Positions 1 to 4,962 of a stretch of DNA of 6,085 bases are shown here, one piece after another. Under the pieces are notes generated by a model that saw only the letters and a program-made list of their open reading frames with translations, ran no database searches and was not told the DNA's origin. Numbering within the stretch: position 1 is the stretch's first letter; the number at the start of each line of letters is the position of its first letter. The position numbers were made by a program, and so were the translations under genes. The stretch lies in the NCBI GenBank assembly GCA_964513155.1, contig CAZEMA010000130.1, forward strand, positions 1 to 6,085. Direction: 5' to 3'. Origin of the DNA: DATEAV01 sp964513155. GTDB lineage: Bacteria > Chloroflexota > Anaerolineae > Anaerolineales > E44-bin32.

Positions 1-3000
1 CAGCTCGACAAGACCTTCCCCACCAACGACTGCGCCATGTGCATCATGTCGCCCAAGCTCGTCGAGGTCGGGCGTCATCTGAACATCGACCTGCTCAACT
101 GCGCCGATGTCGAGGCCATCTCCGGCGAGCCGGGGAATCTGACCGTCACCGTTCGCCAGCACCCGCGCTATGTCGACCTGAAGAAGTGCACCGGATGCGG
201 CGACTGCGCCGCCGTCTGCCCCATCAGCATGCCAGACAGTTTCAACGGGGGCCTCTCGCTGCGTAAGGCGATCTACAAGCCCTACCCACAGGCCATCCCC
301 AACGCCTTCGCGATTGACAAGGTGGGCACCGCCCCCTGCCGCGATGCCTGCCCCGTTCACCAGCGCGCCCAGGGCTACATCGCCTTGATCGCCGAAGGCC
401 GCTACGCGGACGCCTACCGGACCATCATGGAGGACAACCCCTTCCCCTCCATCTGCGGGCGTGTCTGCAATCATCGCTGCGAGGACGCCTGCAATCGCGG
501 GCAGATCGATGCCCCGGTGAACGTCATGGCGCTCAAGCGCTTCGTCGCCGACTGGGCCTTCGACCACTGGGACGAGGTCGAAACGGTTTTCAGCAAGCCC
601 TCGGGCGAGGCCGCTAAGGAGAACCAGCCACTGCCACTGGCCGGCAAGCGCGTGGCCGTCGTGGGCTCCGGTCCTGCGGGCCTGACCTGCGCGCAGGATC
701 TCACCCGCCAGGGCTGCGCCGTCACCGTATTCGAGGCGTTGCCCGTTCCCGGGGGAATGATGAGCGTGGGCGTCCCGCCCCACCGCCTGCCCCGCGACGT
801 CGTACAGCGCGAGATCGAGCACCTTGTCGCCCAGGGGATCGACCTCAAGCTCAACCAGCGTGTCGACGACGTCGAGGCGCTGCTGGGCGGGTTTGACGCG
901 GTCTTCGTCGCCATCGGCGCCCACGGCGGCGTCAAGCTGCCCATCCCGGGGAATGACTTGCCCGACGTCCTGCTGGCTACCGAATTCCTACGTCAGGTCA
1001 GCCTGCAACCCGCCGGCGGCGAGTTGGCTTCCATGTTGCGGGGCAGACGGGTTCTTGTTCTGGGTGGCGGCAACGTCGCCATCGACGCCGCCATGACGGC
1101 CGGTCGCCTGGGGGCCTCCTGGGTCGGGATGACCTGCCTGGAGGGCCGGGAGCAGATGCCGGCCCACGCCTGGGAAGTGGCCGAAGCCGAGGAAGAGGGG
1201 ATCGATGTCTTCCCTGCGCGCACCTTCAAAGAGGTCACCAACGAATCGGGCAAGGTGACCGGCGTGCGCACGGTCAATGTCAACTTCCGTGGCTTCATCG
1301 AGGGCCGGCCCGATTTCGACGAGTTTCCCGAGACGGAGACCGTCATCCCTGCCGATATCGTCATCTTCGCCATCGGCCAGCGGCCGGAGTCCGAGTGCTT
1401 GAAGAAGGTCACTCGCCAGCGTGGCGGACGGGTTCCGGTCGAGGCCGAGACGCTCGCAACCGACGTGCCCGGGATCTTCGCCGGGGGGGACGTCGTCACC
1501 GGCACATCGTTCATCGTGAACGCCGTCGCCGCCGGCCACCAGGCGGCCGAGTCCATTGCAGCCTATGTCCTCGAGAAGAGGCCGGGTTTCTTTGAGAAGC
1601 CGGGCGTCTCAGGCAATGTGGCCAAGTTCGCGCCGGAAGAGGCCCATTTGCGCCTCGCCGCCGTTGCGGCTTCTGTCAGCGCCCGTCACGAGCCGGCCAA
1701 ACGACCGCCGGCCGAGCGGCGGGCCGACTTCGCCGAGTTCGCCGCCGTCTTCTCGGAGGAGGAGGCTCGCGCCGAAGCCGCCCGCTGCTTGCGCTGCGGC
1801 GTCTGCTCGGAGTGCAACCAGTGCGTCTTCGCCTGCCGGGCTGGCGCCATCGTCCACGCGGATGCCGAGAAGGTCCTCCAGCTGAACGTCGGTGCGGTAG
1901 TCCTGACGCCGGGCGTCGAGACAATGCCGGGTGACATCCGGCCCGAGTATGGCTACGGGCGCTACCCCAACGTCGTCACCAGCATCCAGTTCGAGCGCAT
2001 GCTTTCTGCCTCCGGCCCGTTCATGGGCGTGGTCAAGCGCCCCTCCGACGGCGCCCACCCCCGCAAGGTGGCCTGGATTCAATGTGTCGGCTCACGCGAC
2101 TGCCGCCCCTCGGGGAGCCAGGCCGGCGAGACCGCCGCCTATTGCTCCTCGGTCTGCTGCATGTACGCCACCAAAGAAGCGGTCATCGCCAAGGAGCACG
2201 ACCCCAACATCGAGCCGACCATCTTCTACATTGACATCCGCTCATTCGGCAAGGGCTTCGAGCCTTACATCGAGCGCGCCAAGAAGGAGCAGGGCGTCCG
2301 CTATGTCCGGTGCATGATCTCCGCGGTGCGTGAGGTGCCGACCAACCACAACCTGCGCCTCACCTACGTCTCCTATGCGGGCGAGGATGGCAAGCGGCCG
2401 GTGGTCCATGAGGAGGAGTTCGACCTGGTCGTCCTGTCGGTCGGACTGCGGCCGTCGGAGGCGACGCGGCAGATGGCCGAACGCCTGGGCCTGGAGCTGA
2501 ACGAGTTCGGCTTCGCCAAGGTGGACAAGTACCAGCCGGGGCAGACCTCGCTGCCGGGAGTGTACGTGGCCGGCGCTTTCGCCGAGCCGAAGGACATCCC
2601 CGAGTCGGTCATCGAGGCTTCCTGCGCGGCGGCCCAGGTCTCCGCGCTTCTGGCCGAGGCCCGGGGCACAGCCACCCGCGTGCCCGAGTACCCGCCCGAG
2701 CGGGACATCAGCGAGGAACCCGAGCGGGTGGGCGTCTTCATCTGCCACTGCGGCATCAACATCGGTTCGGTGGTCAACGTTCCTGAGGTCGTCGAATACG
2801 CCCAGACCCTGCCGGGCGTGGCCTACGCCGAGCGCAATCTGTACACCTGCTCGCAGGACACGCAGGAGCGGATCACCCAGCGCATCCGGGAGAACGGGCT
2901 CAACCGGGTGGTCGTGGCCTCATGCACACCCCGCACCCACGAGCCGCTCTTCCAGGACACGCTGCGCCGGGCGGAGCTCAACCCGCACCTGTTCGAGATG

Positions 3001-4395
3001 GCCAATATCCGCGAACAGGACTCCTGGGTCCACCGCTCCGACCCGAAGACGGCCACCGAGAAGGCCAAGCAGTTGGTCTCGATGGCGGTGGCCAAGGGCC
3101 GCAAGCTGCACGCCATCTCGCGCGAGTTGTTCGACGTGGATCGCCGGGCGATGGTCATCGGGGGCGGGTTGGCCGGAATGACAGCCGCCCTCTCGATCGC
3201 CCGCCAAGGGTTCCCTGTCTACCTGGTTGAACGCCAGGGCGAGCTCGGCGGCAACCTGCGCCACATTCACACCGGCGCCCAGGGCGAGGATCCGCAGGCC
3301 TTGTTGAGCCGGACAATTCAGGAAGTCATCTCGGAACCGCTGGTCACGGTGTTGACCGAGACGGAGCTCGTGGGACTGACTGGCTATCGAGGCCAGTACC
3401 GGGCGCGGGTGCGCCGGGCCGACGGGTCGGAGGAGGAGCTCAGCCACGGCGCCATCGTGGTCGCCACAGGTGCGCGCCAGATGACGCCCACTGAATACCT
3501 CTACGGCCAGGAACCCGCCGTGGTGACGCAGCGCGACTTCGAGGAACGTCTCCTGGATCCGGCCTTCCTGCAGTCGTTGGCCGGGCGCCGGCTGACGATG
3601 ATCCAGTGCGTTGGCTCCCGCGAGGAGGCGCACCCGTATTGCTCGCGCGTCTGCTGCTACGAGGCGTTGAAGAACGCCCTGGCCGTCAAGCGCGCCGTCC
3701 CCAGCGCTCAGGTCACCGTTCTCTACCGGGACCTTCGTGCCTACGGTTTCCGCGAGGATCTCTATCGGCAGGCGCGTGAGCTGGGCGTCATCTTCCTGGA
3801 GTACGACGAAGCGAAGAAGCCGGTCGTCGAGCGCGGCCGCGCTGGCAACTTGCAGGTGCGGGTCGCCGTACAACCCGAGGACGAGGTTGTTACGTTGCCC
3901 TCCGATTGGGTCGTCCTGAGCGCCGGGATCGAGCCCGAACCAGGCAACACCGCGCTGGCCCAGCTGCTCAAGGTTTCATTGAACGAAACGGGCTACTTCC
4001 TGGAGGCGCACGTCAAGCTTCGCCCGGTGGACTTCGCCGCCGAGGGGATCTACCTGGCCGGGCTGGCCCACTCGCCACGAGCGATCGATGAGACCATTGC
4101 CCAGGCGCAAGCCGCTGCGGTGCGGGCGGTCTCGCTGCTCTCCAAACCACGGCTGGAGGCGACGCCGATCGTGGCCAGCGTCAACCCGCGCTTGTGCGCG
4201 GCCTGCGGCATCTGCGTCGAGGTTTGCCCCTACGGGGCGCGCGTTCTCGAGCCCGGGGCGACCCATGCCGAGGTGATTTCGGTTCTTTGTCAGGGGTGCG
4301 GCGCGTGCGTCGCCGCCTGCCCCAACAAGGCTAGCCAGCAGAAGGGCTTCGAGTTTGGCCAGGTCTACAGCATGATTGAGGCGGCGCTGGCGTAG
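1..4395 (+). CDS. hdrA: HdrA-GltD-HdrA fusion: tandem heterodisulfide reductase subunit A-like flavin/Fe-S protein with embedded NAD(P)H oxidoreductase module (5' partial)
   Basis: Predicted cytoplasmic electron-transfer hub, probably flavin-based bifurcating. Residues are counted from the in-frame codon at base 1. The frame is open to the left edge and begins inside the HdrA signature LDKTFPTNDCAMCIMSPKL, so the ATG at 37 is internal; roughly 40-50 residues holding the first GxGxxG are probably missing. Domains in order: HdrA flavin domain with C11/C14 and a ferredoxin motif C63-C66-C69-C73P; a GltD/NfnL-like module (about 105-525; C113, C117, C152, C156, C160, C164; FAD GxGxxG at 222-227; nucleotide-binding LGGGNVAID at 354-362; FAGGD at 493-497); a Cys-rich segment C596 to C612; the rest of HdrA module 1 with C695, C715, C719, C720; a second HdrA module with N-terminal C915xC917, C950, C975, GGGLAG at 1054-1059, and C1203, C1214, C1218, C1219; a C-terminal two-cluster ferredoxin (C1399-C1409, C1430-C1440). 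Both modules keep a Lys five residues after the CC pair (K725, K1224), a position I recall as contacting flavin in methanogen HdrA. The family assignment is secure; substrates are inferred. Confidence 0.93.
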   Translation, partial: QLDKTFPTNDCAMCIMSPKLVEVGRHLNIDLLNCADVEAISGEPGNLTVTVRQHPRYVDLKKCTGCGDCAAVCPISMPDSFNGGLSLRKAIYKPYPQAIPNAFAIDKVGTAPCRDACPVHQRAQGYIALIAEGRYADAYRTIMEDNPFPSICGRVCNHRCEDACNRGQIDAPVNVMALKRFVADWAFDHWDEVETVFSKPSGEAAKENQPLPLAGKRVAVVGSGPAGLTCAQDLTRQGCAVTVFEALPVPGGMMSVGVPPHRLPRDVVQREIEHLVAQGIDLKLNQRVDDVEALLGGFDAVFVAIGAHGGVKLPIPGNDLPDVLLATEFLRQVSLQPAGGELASMLRGRRVLVLGGGNVAIDAAMTAGRLGASWVGMTCLEGREQMPAHAWEVAEAEEEGIDVFPARTFKEVTNESGKVTGVRTVNVNFRGFIEGRPDFDEFPETETVIPADIVIFAIGQRPESECLKKVTRQRGGRVPVEAETLATDVPGIFAGGDVVTGTSFIVNAVAAGHQAAESIAAYVLEKRPGFFEKPGVSGNVAKFAPEEAHLRLAAVAASVSARHEPAKRPPAERRADFAEFAAVFSEEEARAEAARCLRCGVCSECNQCVFACRAGAIVHADAEKVLQLNVGAVVLTPGVETMPGDIRPEYGYGRYPNVVTSIQFERMLSASGPFMGVVKRPSDGAHPRKVAWIQCVGSRDCRPSGSQAGETAAYCSSVCCMYATKEAVIAKEHDPNIEPTIFYIDIRSFGKGFEPYIERAKKEQGVRYVRCMISAVREVPTNHNLRLTYVSYAGEDGKRPVVHEEEFDLVVLSVGLRPSEATRQMAERLGLELNEFGFAKVDKYQPGQTSLPGVYVAGAFAEPKDIPESVIEASCAAAQVSALLAEARGTATRVPEYPPERDISEEPERVGVFICHCGINIGSVVNVPEVVEYAQTLPGVAYAERNLYTCSQDTQERITQRIRENGLNRVVVASCTPRTHEPLFQDTLRRAELNPHLFEMANIREQDSWVHRSDPKTATEKAKQLVSMAVAKGRKLHAISRELFDVDRRAMVIGGGLAGMTAALSIARQGFPVYLVERQGELGGNLRHIHTGAQGEDPQALLSRTIQEVISEPLVTVLTETELVGLTGYRGQYRARVRRADGSEEELSHGAIVVATGARQMTPTEYLYGQEPAVVTQRDFEERLLDPAFLQSLAGRRLTMIQCVGSREEAHPYCSRVCCYEALKNALAVKRAVPSAQVTVLYRDLRAYGFREDLYRQARELGVIFLEYDEAKKPVVERGRAGNLQVRVAVQPEDEVVTLPSDWVVLSAGIEPEPGNTALAQLLKVSLNETGYFLEAHVKLRPVDFAAEGIYLAGLAHSPRAIDETIAQAQAAAVRAVSLLSKPRLEATPIVASVNPRLCAACGICVEVCPYGARVLEPGATHAEVISVLCQGCGACVAACPNKASQQKGFEFGQVYSMIEAALA
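313..1590 (+). other. GltD/NfnL-like NAD(P)H:FAD oxidoreductase module embedded in the HdrA fusion
   Basis: Sub-domain of the large fusion gene, with approximate boundaries. The reading shows the standard layout of the glutamate-synthase small subunit family: an N-terminal Fe-S domain with PCRDACPVH, then CGRVCNHRCEDAC (C152, C156, C160, C164), then the FAD Rossmann motif VVGSGPAGL, then PGGMMSVGVPPHRLP, then the NAD(P)-binding Rossmann motif LVLGGGNVAID, and a terminal FAGGDVVTGTSFIVNAVAAG. Family knowledge: stand-alone relatives are GltD and the large subunit of NfnAB, which holds a bifurcating FAD and an NADPH site. The usual upstream EAxRCLxC motif of this family is not at its N-terminal side; a similar EAARCLRCGVC stretch lies after the module, at residues 594-602. 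NADH versus NADPH preference cannot be decided by eye. Confidence 0.88.
2710..4392 (+). other. Second HdrA module of the fusion (N-terminal CxC domain, flavin domain, C-terminal two-cluster ferredoxin)
   Basis: Sub-domain of the large fusion gene. It opens with VGVFICHCGINIGSVV, the usual N-terminus of free-standing HdrA, followed by NLYTCSQDTQE and VVVASCTPRTHEPLF, which supply C915, C917, C950 and C975 for one Fe-S cluster. A GGGLAG flavin-binding motif and the IQCVGSRE / YCSRVCC cluster motif follow. Unlike canonical HdrA it has no LDKTFPTND-type Cys pair and no ferredoxin insert after the first flavin-binding strand: the corresponding stretch (about residues 1070-1150) has no cysteines. 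It ends with two CxxCxxCxxxCP motifs and FEFGQVYSMIEAALA, the usual HdrA C-terminus, so the gene end is natural. By homology to methanogen HdrA, the C-terminal ferredoxin is the likely entry point for electrons from the MvhD-like protein encoded next. Confidence 0.88.
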
Positions 4396-4397
4396 AG

Positions 4398-4428
4398 AGT
4401 GTCACCTGCTGATGTGCAAGGTGGCACT
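4398..4428 (+). other. Intercistronic stem-loop just after the HdrA fusion stop codon
   Basis: The arm AGTGTCACCT (4398-4407) pairs with AGGTGGCACT (4419-4428) over 10 positions with one U-G pair. Two further inner pairs (4408-4417 and 4409-4416) are possible with A4418 bulged. It starts three bases after the stop codon. No T-run follows, so it does not look like an intrinsic terminator; mvhD starts 35 bases further on. Likely roles are 3'-end stabilisation or processing of the hdrA part of the transcript, or partial attenuation. The structure is read directly; the function is inference. Confidence 0.6.
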
Positions 4429-4450
4429 TGACACTTGGCGCTTGACACTG
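4423..4450 (+). repeat. Two-unit 14-base tandem repeat between hdrA and mvhD
   Basis: Units 4423-4436 (GGCACTTGACACTT) and 4437-4450 (GGCGCTTGACACTG) match at 12 of 14 positions and share CTTGACACT. Both carry TGACACT, the reverse complement of AGTGTCA at 4398-4404, so either copy could compete for the 5' arm of the neighbouring hairpin. The second unit ends at the mvhD ribosome binding site. It may be a short genomic repeat family or a regulatory switch; one locus cannot tell. Confidence 0.65.
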
Positions 4451-4455
4451 AGAGG
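4450..4455 (+). promoter_or_regulatory. Ribosome binding site of mvhD-like gene
   Basis: GAGAGG lies eight bases upstream of the ATG at 4464, a reasonable Shine-Dalgarno sequence that supports this start. Its first G is the last base of the tandem repeat. Confidence 0.6.
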
Positions 4456-4463
4456 CAGTCGAC

Positions 4464-4898
4464 ATGAGTGATCAGAAGCCGGATTTCGAACCCCGCATCG
4501 TGGCCTTCCTGTGCAACTGGTGCACCTACACCGGCGCGGACCTGGCTGGCACCTCGCGGCTGCAGTACCCGCCCAACGTGCGCATCATCCGCACGATGTG
4601 CTCGAGCGCCGTCGATCCGGTCTACGTGCTCAAGCCGCTCATGGATGGCGCCGACGGTGTGCTCATCGGCGGCTGCCACCCGGGTGACTGCCACTACCAG
4701 ACCGGCAACTACAAGACCCGCCGGCGCTATGTGGCTCTGCAGGAGATCCTGAAGTCCACGGGGATTGATGAACGGCGGGTTTGGTTGCGCTGGATTAGCG
4801 CCAGTGAGGGACAGAAATTCGCCAGCACCGTGACCGAAATGGTCAGCGCCATCAAGGAGCTGGGTCCCAACCCGGCTCGCGAGAACTGGACGATCTGA
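4464..4898 (+). CDS. mvhD: MvhD-like iron-sulfur adaptor (F420-non-reducing hydrogenase delta subunit family)
   Basis: Small soluble [2Fe-2S] electron carrier of 144 residues, normal length for a single-domain MvhD. In methanogens MvhD passes electrons from hydrogenase (MvhAG) or formate dehydrogenase to HdrA; in bacteria it accompanies HdrA in complexes such as the methylene-THF reductase clusters of acetogens. The sequence shows the family pattern: FLCNWCTYTGADLAG (C17, C20), the IIRTMC segment (C46), and GADGVLIGGCHPGDCHYQTGN (C71, C76), five conserved cysteines in all. The ATG at 4464 has a ribosome binding site, and the family core starts about ten residues in, so the start is sound. It follows the HdrA fusion by 68 bases and precedes the FrhB-like gene by 64 bases on the same strand, which fits a physical bridge between their products. 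After C46 it reads SSAVDP, where I recall methanogen MvhD having a Gly-Arg pair. Confidence 0.95.
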   Translation: MSDQKPDFEPRIVAFLCNWCTYTGADLAGTSRLQYPPNVRIIRTMCSSAVDPVYVLKPLMDGADGVLIGGCHPGDCHYQTGNYKTRRRYVALQEILKSTGIDERRVWLRWISASEGQKFASTVTEMVSAIKELGPNPARENWTI

Positions 4899-4900
4899 GA

Positions 4901-4940
4901 GGATCACAGGGGAGCGTAGCCCGGCTTTGGGCCGCGATCC
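4901..4940 (+). other. Possible GC-rich stem-loop between mvhD and the FrhB-like gene
   Basis: An inner hairpin pairs GCG (4914-4916) with CGC (4933-4935) and GCCC (4919-4922) with GGGC (4929-4932), with T4917 and A4918 bulged and a six-base loop. GGATC (4901-4905) can close it with GATCC (4936-4940) across an eight-base bulge. There is no T-run, so termination is unlikely. The sequence is GC-rich, so chance pairing is a real alternative. Confidence 0.35.
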
Positions 4941-4951
4941 CGGCAGGCAGC

Positions 4952-4957
4952 AGGGAG
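4952..4957 (+). promoter_or_regulatory. Ribosome binding site of FrhB/FdhB-like gene
   Basis: AGGGAG five bases upstream of the ATG at 4963 is a good Shine-Dalgarno match. It fixes the start of a gene whose stop codon lies outside the window. Confidence 0.65.
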
Positions 4958-4962
4958 TGGCA

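Noticed and set aside
37..39. ATG as the start codon of the large gene
   Set aside because: In-frame codons before it encode the conserved HdrA signature (LDKTFPTNDCA), so the gene starts upstream of the window.
2920..3873. 317-codon open frame on the minus strand
   Set aside because: It lies wholly over the second HdrA module, which has clear family motifs. Its translation shows no recognisable domain and is typical of antisense frames in GC-rich genes.
4398..4428. Intrinsic terminator after hdrA
   Set aside because: The stem is good but is followed by TGACACTTGG rather than a T-run, and functionally linked genes continue on the same strand.
4428..4447. Two TTGACA hexamers (4428-4433, 4442-4447) as -35 promoter boxes for mvhD
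   Set aside because: At 17-base spacing the -10 positions read AGAGGC and TGAGTG, nothing like TATAAT. The hexamers belong to the tandem repeat, and the second would place the -10 inside mvhD.
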